Positions 1-8,107 of a DNA stretch of 64,000 nt are shown piece by piece. Position numbers and translations under genes: made by a program. Each line of letters opens with the position of its first letter. Within the stretch, counting starts at the first letter, position 1. The DNA lies in contig NZ_JASCRS010000004.1 in assembly GCF_030010235.1 (NCBI RefSeq), forward strand, positions 310,001 through 374,000, given 5' to 3'. The notes under the pieces are model-generated. The model saw only the letters and a program-made list of their open reading frames with translations. It was not told where the DNA came from and made no database searches. Source of the DNA: Leucobacter sp. UT-8R-CII-1-4 (GTDB lineage Bacteria > Actinomycetota > Actinomycetes > Actinomycetales > Microbacteriaceae).

Positions 1-390
1 ATGCTGAGAAACGTGAGTGAGGTGGACCTTCCCGAGTGCGGCGTCGCCAGGTTCCTGATGTTGTTCGACGGGCCGTGGGCGACACTGATCGTGCGTGAGT
101 TGATGCACGGCCCGCAGCGCTTTGGTCAACTGCGCGAGGCTTTGGGTGGCATAAGCGCGCATACGTTGACCAACCGGCTGCGGCTGTTCGAAGCGCGGGG
201 GATCGTCACACGCACCGCATACGCAGAGATCCCACCGCGGGTGGTCTACGAGCTGACCGATCTGGGCTGGCAGCTGCGGCCGGTATTGGACGCGATGTAC
301 GCGTGGGGGATGGCCGCGCCCGCGTCTGCCTTCACTAGCGACAACACGCACCCCGCGCCTGCACGCGCGGGATCTGACCTGCGCCGCTAA
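1..390 (+). CDS. HxlR-family winged-helix transcriptional regulator
   Basis: The 129-residue protein shows the HxlR layout. A cysteine near the N-terminus (C13) comes first, then the WATLIVRELMHGPQRFGQLRE helix pair, the recognition region ISAHTLTNRLRLFEARGIV, and the closing wing VVYELTDLG. HxlR proteins are small dimeric DNA-binding regulators that often sense electrophiles or redox change through the N-terminal cysteine. The ATG is the first base of the window, so the true start could lie further upstream, although the protein already has normal HxlR length. A broken flavin oxidoreductase gene follows on the same strand, and HxlR genes often adjoin such genes. The target is unknown. Confidence 0.85.
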   Translation: MLRNVSEVDLPECGVARFLMLFDGPWATLIVRELMHGPQRFGQLREALGGISAHTLTNRLRLFEARGIVTRTAYAEIPPRVVYELTDLGWQLRPVLDAMYAWGMAAPASAFTSDNTHPAPARAGSDLRR

Positions 391-429
391 AGACAGCTCC
401 GGAATCCTGGCTGCTGGAGCCACCCACCG

Positions 430-895
430 GCGCTCCCCTGGTCTCCCGACCTTCGGGTTGCCCCGTGCTTTGCTGCGTGATGTGCAGGAGCGGTGGGACG
501 TCATCGTCATCGGAGGCGGCGCTGCGGGTTGAGCGCGGCACTGATCCTTGTACGCGCCCGCCGCCGTGTGCTCGTGCTGGACAACCATGAACCACGCAAC
601 CGCTTGCACCTCATATGCACGGTGTACTCAGCTGCGATGGGTACTCGCCGCTGGGGCTTGTGGCCGACGGGTATCGGGAGGTGACTTCGGCGGACGGTGT
701 CATTGCTAATTCTCGCGCCGTCGAGACGGGCGCCGTCGACGGCAGCTTCGAGACGTCATCCTTGGTCCCGACGAGGCCGCCGACTTCGACACGCGGATAC
801 CGCATTGGATGGACGCAGCCGGCGTCGGACCCACAGAGTTCCTATCGATTTTCAGCAAGGACGGCAAACGCTAGTGCTGGGGCTAAGCCTCGAGA
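430..895 (+). pseudogene. Decayed thioredoxin-reductase-like flavoprotein gene
   Basis: Translation around 497-529 reads DVIVIGGGAAG, the FAD-binding motif of NAD(P)/FAD oxidoreductases. It then hits TGA because one T seems to be missing at about 530. In the next frame it resumes as SAALILVRARRRVLVLDNHEPRN. A second shift near 605-612 moves it again to MHGVLSCDGYSPLGLVADGYREV, as in small thioredoxin-reductase-like proteins. Only about half the usual length remains and the 3' half is unrecognisable. The gene is therefore inactivated by at least two frameshifts. This stretch, which has no intact gene, fills the gap between the HxlR gene and the copper genes. Confidence 0.65.
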
Positions 896-2617
896 CTAAT
901 TGACCGTGACGGGTATCGTGACGATCGGCTGAGCGAAGGTGGATACGCGGGCGAGTACCTGTAACTCCCACTCTCCCGCGACAGGCATATTGAGCTCCGC
1001 GGAGTATTCGCCAGTTGCGGGGTCGAGTTCGGCTGTGGTCTCGAATGGTCCGAGATCGTGCTCGGCCTGGGTGGTGCGCAAGGTCACCTCGTCGGGAGCG
1101 ACCGATTCACCGTCGTATTCAAGAGTGAAGGTGATCTCGTTCTCCCCAGTCAGCGCCGGTTCGAGTTCGCCTCGCAGCGCGAGTCCTTGAGCATCCGCGT
1201 CGATGGTGACCGTCTGCGCGGTCGCCGCTGTGCTCGCGCTTGAGGTGTCGTGATGTTCGTGTGTGGGGCTGAGGTTGGTGAGAAATCCGGTCAGGAGCAG
1301 GACCGCGATGAGGAGCGCGGCTTCGTAGCTGAGGGTTCGGGTCAGCGTCTGCCATTGCATGCGAGCGGTCGGTCGTGACGTGATGCGTGGGAGCAGTCGG
1401 GTCCGGTTGTAGACAGCGATCGCGATGACGGGGATGACGATCCCAATCTTGAGTAGGAGGGTGAGGCCGTAGCTCGTCGTGATGAGAGCGTCAAAGCTTC
1501 CCACGATCAGGACGCCCATGACGGTTCCGCTGACGGCGAGGATGACGACGCTCCAGATCGCCAAGCGAGAGAACTTCTGCACGACCTTCGCGGCGAGGGC
1601 CGGCGCCGTGCTTGCCTCCCGGACGGTGGTCGCGCGGGTCGCCGCGAGGAACAGGAGGAGGCCGAGGACTCCTCCGGTCCAGAAGGAGCCGGCGAGGAGG
1701 TGTCCGAGGTCGGCGGCGATGATCAGAGCTCGCGGTTCCATTAGCTGGGTATGTCCGACGAGCACGGGCGCGGCCAGAGCGAGAAGGGGCAGCAGCGCGG
1801 CAAGCAGACGCGTCCCTCTGCGATCCTGCTGTCGTGTCCACAGCACTGCGGCACCAGTGAGCCCCACGCATACGATGATGGCCGCAACCACTGGGGCCCA
1901 GAAGACACCTGGCCACCAGGCCGACGGGCTGACCACCGCGGCCAGTGATTCTCCTGCCACGTTGAGTGCCGACGCGGGAATGAGGAGCAGTGAGGCGGCT
2001 GCCGCTACGATGCCCGTCAGGCGAAGGATGTTCCTGGAAGGGCGGTCGGGCGGCGTGTTGCTGCGCAGCACCAGGCGCTCGAACAGGATCAGGCCAGCGA
2101 AGATCAGGAGCGTGAGGTATTGCAGTGCCGTCAGAACGCTGACGGCGAACTGCGTGCTCGGAGGCGTCGCGGTTTCCACGACGGGCGTCGTCGCGACCGC
2201 TTGCGGGGTATCTCCGATGGTGAAGGTGATCGCGCCGGAGATGGGGTGCCCGTCTGCTGAGACGACGCGGTAGCTCAGCGCATAGGCTCCGTCGGCTAGG
2301 TCGGCGGGGAGCGCGGCGATGACGCTGGTGTTGCTGACGTGCGCGTCGAGGGTGAGGGGGTCTTCATCGCCGGGAAACAGGCGGATGCTGCCGTCGATGA
2401 GCTGTACGGACTCGTTGAACGTCAGCACCGCCTCCGCGGGAGCCTCATCGAGCACGGCACCGTTCTCCGGTGTTGTGGACAGCAGCTCAGCGTGCGCGGA
2501 CGCCGCCTGCGCTCCCGTCAGCGTGAGCAGTCCTCCCAGGAGGAGGACTGCCAGCGTTCGGAGAGATAGGGCTAGGCCGCGTCGCGGTGAGTGTTTCCCG
2601 GTGATGAGAGTGCTCAC
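896..2617 (-). CDS. CopC-CopD fusion copper protein (YcnJ-like)
   Basis: The protein has 573 residues. A signal peptide ends at SAHAELL, which leaves His42 as the mature N-terminus, the Cu(II)-binding position of CopC. The CopC beta-sandwich follows and includes DGHP at 122-125, the second copper histidine. From about residue 155 there are around eight membrane helices of the CopD type. After a HEHHDTSS loop, the C-terminal part from about residue 470 is an extracytoplasmic beta-rich domain (YtkA-like in appearance). Such fusions bind copper outside the membrane and move it across. The start codon overlaps the stop of the upstream ycnI-like gene by 4 bp, so translation is probably coupled. 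The operon is minus strand and is preceded by a candidate copper operator at 4021. Confidence 0.9.
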   Translation of the reverse strand: MSTLITGKHSPRRGLALSLRTLAVLLLGGLLTLTGAQAASAHAELLSTTPENGAVLDEAPAEAVLTFNESVQLIDGSIRLFPGDEDPLTLDAHVSNTSVIAALPADLADGAYALSYRVVSADGHPISGAITFTIGDTPQAVATTPVVETATPPSTQFAVSVLTALQYLTLLIFAGLILFERLVLRSNTPPDRPSRNILRLTGIVAAAASLLLIPASALNVAGESLAAVVSPSAWWPGVFWAPVVAAIIVCVGLTGAAVLWTRQQDRRGTRLLAALLPLLALAAPVLVGHTQLMEPRALIIAADLGHLLAGSFWTGGVLGLLLFLAATRATTVREASTAPALAAKVVQKFSRLAIWSVVILAVSGTVMGVLIVGSFDALITTSYGLTLLLKIGIVIPVIAIAVYNRTRLLPRITSRPTARMQWQTLTRTLSYEAALLIAVLLLTGFLTNLSPTHEHHDTSSASTAATAQTVTIDADAQGLALRGELEPALTGENEITFTLEYDGESVAPDEVTLRTTQAEHDLGPFETTAELDPATGEYSAELNMPVAGEWELQVLARVSTFAQPIVTIPVTVN

Positions 2618-3351
2618 GCCGTCTTGCGTCCCCTCAGCAGTGCGATCACCGCGACGATGAGGCCGATACTGCCGACGGCGAGCGAGGTGACCACGAGCGG
2701 CGTTTGATCCGCAGGATCCGCCGCGGACGCCGAATCCTCGTCGTGCGCATCGGCGGCGGAGTCGCTGCTGTCGCCGTGCCCGTGCGATCCAGCGTCGCTG
2801 GCAGCGATGATGTCGACGCTCGGGGCGGGTGCGTCCAGATCGTGGCCGTCCTGACCTTCTTCCGGGATCTGCACCCAGGCGGTCTCGCCCTGCTCGCAGG
2901 TCTGCACGGTCGGGAAGTACAGGGTGCTGTCTGCGGCGTCCTCGGGGATCTGCAGCGAGAGCTCAAACGCGTCCCGCTGCCCATCCGGGAGCGGCGTCGC
3001 GGACGTGTAGACGACCTGCGCGACGCGTTCGGTGACCTCGTTCCCGTGACTGTCGGTGATGGGGGTGTCGAGGCCTTCCATCACCTTCTCGACGGTGTAC
3101 AGGCTGTTGCGGGTGGGGGTGACGGCGTTGATGCCCTCGGGAATCTGGATCGCCACCTCGGTGGTAGCTGACCCATCGCATCCATGCGGCACACCGAACG
3201 TGAGGATCGAATACGAGCCGGCCTCGACCGGGCCTTCGGCGATGCTGACGTGTGCATTCGCAGCGACGGCCCCGCCCAGAACCAGTGCAGCGGTAGCCGC
3301 GAGGGCTCCGGTTCCGATCAGCAGGGGCCTCTTGGTGCGCCGTGTACTCAT
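2614..3351 (-). CDS. YcnI/DUF1775 periplasmic copper-binding protein
   Basis: This 245-residue protein has a signal peptide (about 1-33, ending ANA) that leaves His34 as the mature N-terminus. In YcnI-type DUF1775 domains this histidine helps bind Cu(II). The DUF1775 domain spans about 34-185. A His/Asp/Ser-rich spacer (GSHGHGDSSDS) follows, and a single C-terminal membrane helix anchors the protein outside the cell membrane. The start at 3351 is supported by a purine-rich ribosome site (AAGAGAGA) just upstream; longer in-frame forms lack one. It overlaps the downstream copC-copD fusion gene, the usual ycnI-ycnJ pairing in copper homeostasis. Confidence 0.9.
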   Translation of the reverse strand: MSTRRTKRPLLIGTGALAATAALVLGGAVAANAHVSIAEGPVEAGSYSILTFGVPHGCDGSATTEVAIQIPEGINAVTPTRNSLYTVEKVMEGLDTPITDSHGNEVTERVAQVVYTSATPLPDGQRDAFELSLQIPEDAADSTLYFPTVQTCEQGETAWVQIPEEGQDGHDLDAPAPSVDIIAASDAGSHGHGDSSDSAADAHDEDSASAADPADQTPLVVTSLAVGSIGLIVAVIALLRGRKTA

Positions 3352-3413
3352 GGTGTCTCTCTTTCTTGTCGATCCGCCGGCAGGTCCGGCGGGTTGATGG
3401 TGGTGAAGGGCGT

Positions 3414-4013
3414 TTAGCCGGTGATCATCGGCCAGCACATCGCTGCCATTCCGAAACTCATGAACGCCCCGGAGGCGACATCCCCGGTGTGCCCGAGCCA
3501 GGTCGTACGCCCGCGCACGCAGCGGATGAATTCGACAAGAAAGATCACACCGGATACTGCCAGCGCCGCTGTGATGGCAACCCCGGTCAGGGCCGCCCAC
3601 GGCTCGAGCCCTCCATGGTGATGGTCATGCGTCGTGGCGTCGATTCCGGAGGGCATCGCGAGGAGCATCCAAACCATCGCGAGCATCATGACCGCGTGTG
3701 CCACCTGATGCCACGCGCTGTGTCCGCCCGCGGCAGCCCGGGTGATGCGACGCCGCATCTGGAGGAGTGCCACCGCACCGAACCACGCCGTGCCGGCCGA
3801 GAAGAAGAGCGTCTGCGGGAGTGACGGCAGTACGGTCCACCACGGCCAGCACATGGCGATCATCACGACGCTCATCACCAGGTGCAATATGTTGCCCACG
3901 ATGAGCAGCAGCTTCCGATCGGCGAAAAGTCTCACGGTTGCGTACATGGCGGTCGCGGAGAAGTTGAGCGTCAGCACCCATTGGAGCACCGGGTCAGACA
4001 GCATGCCACACAC
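3414..4013 (-). CDS. DUF5134 multi-pass membrane protein of copper clusters
   Basis: This 199-residue protein is almost entirely hydrophobic, with about five or six predicted membrane segments. A histidine-rich loop (TTHDHHHGG, about 134-142) and scattered Cys/Met residues (AMCWPWW, AMCWPM) could bind metal. I match it to the actinobacterial DUF5134 family, which is often found beside copper genes; the biochemical role is unknown. It is the first gene of the minus-strand copper operon, 62 bp upstream of the ycnI-like gene, and a CTAC-N5-GTAG dyad lies 8 bp before its start. An internal ATG at 4004 (MLSDPV) is an alternative start. Confidence 0.75.
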   Translation of the reverse strand: MCGMLSDPVLQWVLTLNFSATAMYATVRLFADRKLLLIVGNILHLVMSVVMIAMCWPWWTVLPSLPQTLFFSAGTAWFGAVALLQMRRRITRAAAGGHSAWHQVAHAVMMLAMVWMLLAMPSGIDATTHDHHHGGLEPWAALTGVAITAALAVSGVIFLVEFIRCVRGRTTWLGHTGDVASGAFMSFGMAAMCWPMITG

Positions 4014-4020
4014 CTTATCT

Positions 4021-4033
4021 CTACAATATGTAG
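4021..4033. promoter_or_regulatory. Candidate copper-repressor operator CTACAATATGTAG
   Basis: This is a perfect 4+4 dyad with a 5-bp centre, immediately upstream of the DUF5134-ycnI-copCD operon. The same pattern occurs three more times at the divergent promoter 14382-14457 in front of the other copper operon. It resembles the TACA/TGTA dyads bound by CopY/BlaI-type winged-helix repressors; that assignment is inference. The remaining 4034-4236 holds no gene and no further signal that I can see. Confidence 0.6.
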
Positions 4034-4236
4034 TAGCAATGCTAGCGAAGGGAAGCCTCAGAGGTTAAAGCGCCTTCGCGGGCTCCGCGAGATGAGACCG
4101 TCTCTCGCTTCACGTGAATGTGATTACCCGGTGGAGCCTTCCTGACGTCAAAGGAGGAACTCGAAGCATTCGCGGACTGGCACCCAAGCAATTGAGCAGA
4201 CAAGGGCTGGCAGTCCTGGCAAATGCAGCGGCTTGT

Positions 4237-5187
4237 TTAGTTCGGGGCCAGCTCTTGACTGTCCAGTGCGGATATCCGAACCCAGTCAATCCACACAAAT
4301 TGAGTCTGTCTGCTCTGCCCTTGTAGAGACGCAGCGAGGCGAGTCTCTGTCTGGAGGGCGAGGAACATCGGCTCGTGCGGTACGGCCAACCCTGTAGCTT
4401 CGCCGTAGGCTTGGCCGTTGAGGAAGAAGCGGACTGCGTTTGGAGTCCATTCGACGGCGACGGTGTTCCACTCTGAGAAGTTGCCGTTGACGGAGAAGCT
4501 CGTCTGTCGCCGGATTCCGCTCTCGTCGACCCAGTGCAGGAACGACTGCGAGTTCGTTCGTTCTCGCGAGTACCCTTCGGCAATGTCGATCTCGGGAGGC
4601 CAGCTTTCTGCCTGCGGCCATAAGAGGAAGTGGTAGCTGAGGACCTGACTGGCGTGGGTACGGAAACGCACCTCCCACTTCCCGTAGGTCTGCGCGGCTT
4701 TCCAGTTCGAGACTGCGCCGGTACGCCACAAGTTCGTATGCCCGGTGGACGGGGCGCCGGCAAGAACAAGTGATCCGTTGCTGAGCCACACCATCGTCGG
4801 ATCCCACCAGGTGCGCGGATCCGAGCTCGGCCTTCCGGTATACGCGGACCAGTCGGTGCCGAGAGAACTCCGGTCGAAGTCATCGAAGAAGACAGTGGAC
4901 CAGGTGTCATCGTCGGTCACGACTTCTGCGCTGTCGTTGTCCTGTGCCTGGACAGTTAACGTCGCGACACTGTTCCCCTCAGCGGTGATGGGTTGGCTGT
5001 GGCTGTGCTGACTGAGGGTGCTTACTGCTGCTTTGTCGACATGCGCGGACCCCTGTGATGGAGCCGGTGAGCAGGCGGACAGGACGATCGCCCCGGCGAT
5101 CGCGACGGTCAGACCGCGGCGAGCGTAACTGGCCACAGCTGCACTGCGTTGGCCCATCACTGCCGGCCCATCACTTTTTCTCCACAT
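4237..5187 (-). CDS. GH16-family secreted glycoside hydrolase, lipoprotein
   Basis: The protein has 316 residues. A lipobox (LSAC, Cys39) ends the signal peptide, so it should be anchored to the outer face of the membrane. The GH16 jelly-roll fold spans about 95-312 and includes the catalytic motif EIDIAEG, with nucleophile E199, helper D201 and acid/base E204. GH16 enzymes cut or rearrange beta-1,3/1,4-glucans, galactans or related polysaccharides; the substrate cannot be told from sequence. It is the last gene of the ten-gene operon, and its 5' end overlaps the glycosyltransferase gene by 17 bp if the ATG at 5187 is used. An ATG at 5157 (MGQRSA) is equally possible; neither has an ideal ribosome site. 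Confidence 0.85.
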   Translation of the reverse strand: MWRKSDGPAVMGQRSAAVASYARRGLTVAIAGAIVLSACSPAPSQGSAHVDKAAVSTLSQHSHSQPITAEGNSVATLTVQAQDNDSAEVVTDDDTWSTVFFDDFDRSSLGTDWSAYTGRPSSDPRTWWDPTMVWLSNGSLVLAGAPSTGHTNLWRTGAVSNWKAAQTYGKWEVRFRTHASQVLSYHFLLWPQAESWPPEIDIAEGYSRERTNSQSFLHWVDESGIRRQTSFSVNGNFSEWNTVAVEWTPNAVRFFLNGQAYGEATGLAVPHEPMFLALQTETRLAASLQGQSRQTQFVWIDWVRISALDSQELAPN

Positions 5188-6193
5188 TTCGTAGATTACC
5201 GGTGCGGAGCCCCCGTGTCACCCTTCTCGACAGACGGTAAAGCGTTGGGTAGTAGCGCCCGCTGGCCCGGATGAGTGCCGCATGCGCGGCGACGGAGGGC
5301 TGATTTCTTGCCAAATGGAGAATGGTTCGCCAGGCGATCTGTGAGGTGAGTTTCTTTCGCGCTGCAGTGGCGTCTTCGTCGGCCCAGCCGCGGTGGACGG
5401 GTGTCGCGATCGACGGCACCAGGTAGAACCAGAGCGTGAACGCGTCGGCATCGCGCTGCTCACGCCGTGTGGGATGCGCTGGCAGGAGACGTTGCATTGC
5501 TTCGTTACGGCAGCGTTGCACGTTCTCTTGTCGCAAGGCGGCCCCGGTACTGATTGAGTCTGCTTTTTCCAAGTACCGATATTTGATGTCGGGGATAAGG
5601 CGCACGCGGTGAGTGTGCTCGAGGATGTCGAGAGTCATGAGGAAGTCGTCCTGAGAGGAGAGGGGCTCTCGCCGAAGCGGTGGGATGAGGGTGCGGCGAA
5701 TGAGTTTGTTCCACAGATACCCACGGAGCTGCCCAGTCCATACGAGTGACGACAGTTCGTGACCGGAGGCACTGCGTGCATGTGGCGAACCTTCCATGAT
5801 CCAGCGGCGACCATCTACCTCGACTCGTTCCGCACGGCACGCAACAAGATCGGCGTCGTGCAATGTGGCTTCGTGGAGCAGGGTGGTGACGATGTCGGGT
5901 TCCCATTCGTCGTCGACGTCGCAGAACCAGATGTAGTGGCCCCGAGCTGCGTTGACGCCGGCCATGCGTGAGCGTGTTGAACCACCAGGTTTGGTCCGGT
6001 GGATCACACGTGTCCGGGGATCGTTGCGGCTATAGGATTCGGCGAGTTTGGGGCCGTTATCGGTGGAGGCGTCGTCGATGAGAAGTATCTCCACTGGCCC
6101 TTTGAGACGCGCGAGTTGAGTGAAAGCGTATGGAAGGTCTACGGCAGCGTTCCGGAACGGCACGATCACGGATACTTCCGTCCACGGAGTCAT
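5171..6193 (-). CDS. Family 2 glycosyltransferase
   Basis: This 340-residue cytoplasmic GT-A enzyme opens with VSVIVPFRNAAVDL. It carries LLIDDASTDNG, then the nucleotide-sugar motif CDVDDEW (DxD type, about 93-99), and an acceptor-side SQDDFLM motif (about 183-189). It would transfer a sugar from a nucleotide donor to a polysaccharide, lipid or protein acceptor. The acceptor is unknown. The start overlaps the stop of the upstream phosphopantetheinyl transferase gene by 4 bp, so the two are translationally coupled. The C-terminal half (about 200-340) is not conserved in a way I recognise. Confidence 0.9.
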   Translation of the reverse strand: MTPWTEVSVIVPFRNAAVDLPYAFTQLARLKGPVEILLIDDASTDNGPKLAESYSRNDPRTRVIHRTKPGGSTRSRMAGVNAARGHYIWFCDVDDEWEPDIVTTLLHEATLHDADLVACRAERVEVDGRRWIMEGSPHARSASGHELSSLVWTGQLRGYLWNKLIRRTLIPPLRREPLSSQDDFLMTLDILEHTHRVRLIPDIKYRYLEKADSISTGAALRQENVQRCRNEAMQRLLPAHPTRREQRDADAFTLWFYLVPSIATPVHRGWADEDATAARKKLTSQIAWRTILHLARNQPSVAAHAALIRASGRYYPTLYRLSRRVTRGLRTGNLRNVEKK

Positions 6194-6822
6194 GATTCCA
6201 GCCCGATCGTGGTACTCGCGAAGACATAGCCGTTATCTATCCACCAGTGGCCCTGCACCTGCAAGTCATGGTTGATGGTGAATGTCCCGTGGTGTTCTTC
6301 CCAGTCAGCGAGTTGGACGGGAAGACTTCGTGGGTGCCAGATCTGCTCGGCGTCGGCCATGTTCAGTGCTTTGAAGGTGCTCTCCTTCGCGACGTATAAC
6401 AGCGTGTGCAGGAGCGGAGAGTTCACCGTCAGACCGCTCCGTGAATGCGCGTCCGCGAGTTCGCCGGGAGTGGTCACGGAAACTGCTACGTCAGCCGGTA
6501 CGGCACCGACCGGTTCGAGGTCGATGCCAATGAATATGCCGGGGGTATCGGTAACGGCAACGGCGATGCGGTCGCCGGAGTGAGCGATGCTGCCCGATAC
6601 TCCTTGCGGCCAGAGCGGTGCACCCGTACCGGCTTGCCCGATGCCTTGTGGTGCAGTGAGTCCGAGACTCGCGAGGGCATCATGCGCGAGGGCACGTGCC
6701 GAACAGAACTCAGTGCGCCTGGCCGGCCCCATACCCGCTGCAACTTCCTGCTCAATACCCACCGCCGGCGCACCCGCATAGACGTGTCCGGCTCGGATCC
6801 GCACCGATCCAACCACGGTCAC
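6190..6822 (-). CDS. 4'-phosphopantetheinyl transferase, EntD/Sfp type
   Basis: The protein has 210 residues. EntD-type landmarks appear in order: RRTEFCSARALAHDAL (about 35-50), PLWPQGVSGSIAHSGD (about 69-84), the magnesium motif GIDLEP (about 98-103), and the catalytic helix YVAKESTFKA (about 144-153). These enzymes move phosphopantetheine from CoA to a carrier-protein serine and so activate NRPS, PKS or fatty-acyl carriers. No carrier protein is encoded in this window, so its partner must lie elsewhere. Its place inside the operon headed by isonitrile-type enzymes suggests a dedicated role in making an acyl-carrier-bound product. Start and stop overlap both neighbours by 4 bp. Confidence 0.88.
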   Translation of the reverse strand: MTVVGSVRIRAGHVYAGAPAVGIEQEVAAGMGPARRTEFCSARALAHDALASLGLTAPQGIGQAGTGAPLWPQGVSGSIAHSGDRIAVAVTDTPGIFIGIDLEPVGAVPADVAVSVTTPGELADAHSRSGLTVNSPLLHTLLYVAKESTFKALNMADAEQIWHPRSLPVQLADWEEHHGTFTINHDLQVQGHWWIDNGYVFASTTIGLES

Positions 6823-7889
6823 CGACCGCCCTCGAGGAGAGCCTGCACGAGTGGGTCGAGATCGTTCGCAGTGTTGGTGAGGGCGACCACCACGCGCGAC
6901 GCTGAAGGAGCGAGAGCGACCACGGACTGGAAGCCGCCAGTCTGCCCCGTCTTCGACAGGACGAAGCTGTCCCCTTCTTCAGAGACATCCCATCCAAGAT
7001 CTGTACCCGCCATCACGGTTCCGAGCACATCAACGTCTGTCTCTGCCGCATCCGATTCGTGCGTGTCGATGAGCCGAACCGCGTATTGGCAGAGATCAGT
7101 GACGGTAGAGTACACGCCACCGGAGGGCGCATAGGCGCCGAGCCGCCACGGAGGTGCCGCACGACCGTCAGCGCGATAACCTCGTTGCGCATTCCGGTCA
7201 GTGTCGGAGGTAAGTCCTGAGTCGCTCATACCTCCTGGGCCCAGCACTCGCTCCTGCAGCAGGGTGTCGTAGGAGATTCCCGCCGCTTCGGCGAGCGCAT
7301 GCCCGAGGAGCGCGAAGCCGATATTGGAGTATCGGTACTCGCCTCGAGTCGACAACGAGTCGGTGCGTGCACGATCGTAGAGTGCTTCGAGATCGAGATC
7401 GAGATTGTGGATGGTGTCGCCTCGGATGTCTTCCACCCACCAGCGCATCCAAGTGTCATCTCGCTCATCGTCACCCCATTCCCCGAGGCCGCTGGTGTGC
7501 GCGGCAAGCTCACGGAGCGTGACCGAGGCAACCGGTGCGTCGTCAAGCGGGAGGTAGCGGCCGACCGGGTCGTCGATATCGACTTCGTCGCGAGCGACTG
7601 CGTCGGCGAGAAGCATGCCGGTGAATGTCTTGGTGATGGACCCGATCTCATATCTGGTGTTGGCGTCGGCTCCGAATCCAGCTGACGTGAACCTACCGTC
7701 CTCCCACACGCAGATCGACACGCGATCCCTGACACCGCTGAGATATGGCGCCGCTTCTGCAGCAAGATCCGAATCCCCGGTCAAGCTTGAGGACAAGGCA
7801 GGAGCAGCATTGCCGTGCGTCACGCCGAATGCTCCGACGGCTGTGACAGCCGCGATGAGCAGCGCCGTGACCCAGGTCGACTTCTTCAT
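6819..7889 (-). CDS. Secreted serine hydrolase, beta-lactamase/D-Ala-D-Ala peptidase fold
   Basis: The protein has 356 residues. An N-terminal membrane or signal segment (about 7-28) precedes a class-C-type penicillin-binding fold. The nucleophile motif is SITK (S84-K87), the second motif YSN (Y187-N189), and the third KTGQTGG near residue 323. Members include D-aminopeptidases, esterases, carboxypeptidases and beta-lactamases, so the substrate cannot be named. The protein should act outside the membrane. It is coupled by 4-bp overlaps to the small membrane protein upstream and the phosphopantetheinyl transferase downstream. In this operon it could trim or hydrolyse the exported product, but this is inference. 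Confidence 0.87.
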   Translation of the reverse strand: MKKSTWVTALLIAAVTAVGAFGVTHGNAAPALSSSLTGDSDLAAEAAPYLSGVRDRVSICVWEDGRFTSAGFGADANTRYEIGSITKTFTGMLLADAVARDEVDIDDPVGRYLPLDDAPVASVTLRELAAHTSGLGEWGDDERDDTWMRWWVEDIRGDTIHNLDLDLEALYDRARTDSLSTRGEYRYSNIGFALLGHALAEAAGISYDTLLQERVLGPGGMSDSGLTSDTDRNAQRGYRADGRAAPPWRLGAYAPSGGVYSTVTDLCQYAVRLIDTHESDAAETDVDVLGTVMAGTDLGWDVSEEGDSFVLSKTGQTGGFQSVVALAPSASRVVVALTNTANDLDPLVQALLEGGR

Positions 7890-8107
7890 GAGAGGACTCC
7901 AAGACGCAGCACCAAGAGTGCTACTCCAAGGGCGGCAATGAACACGAACAGTGTGGTGAATACCGGCCGCGATTGGCGCAGCGTCACTCTATGGGCGTCG
8001 GGGCCGCGCCGCTCACGGAGCACCACCGACCAGGCGTACATTGCAAATGCGGTCGCGGCGGCGATCCCAGCGATCCCGCCGATCAACCAGTCCAGTAGCG
8101 TCATCAC
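7886..8107 (-). CDS. Small two-helix membrane protein, function unknown
   Basis: This 73-residue protein has two predicted membrane helices (about 5-29 and 48-70) separated by a charged loop (RERRGPDAHRVTLRQSR). I do not recognise a family. It lies between a large polytopic membrane protein and a secreted serine hydrolase and overlaps both by 4 bp, which argues that it is a real, translated gene. It may be an accessory subunit of the neighbouring membrane protein. Confidence 0.7.
   Translation of the reverse strand: MMTLLDWLIGGIAGIAAATAFAMYAWSVVLRERRGPDAHRVTLRQSRPVFTTLFVFIAALGVALLVLRLGVLS

Noticed and set aside
4110..4910. 266-residue frame opposite and overlapping the GH16 gene end
   Set aside because: It is in another frame of the same strand as the GH16 gene, has Ser/Arg/Pro-rich shadow composition, and the GH16 frame has a catalytic motif and lipobox.
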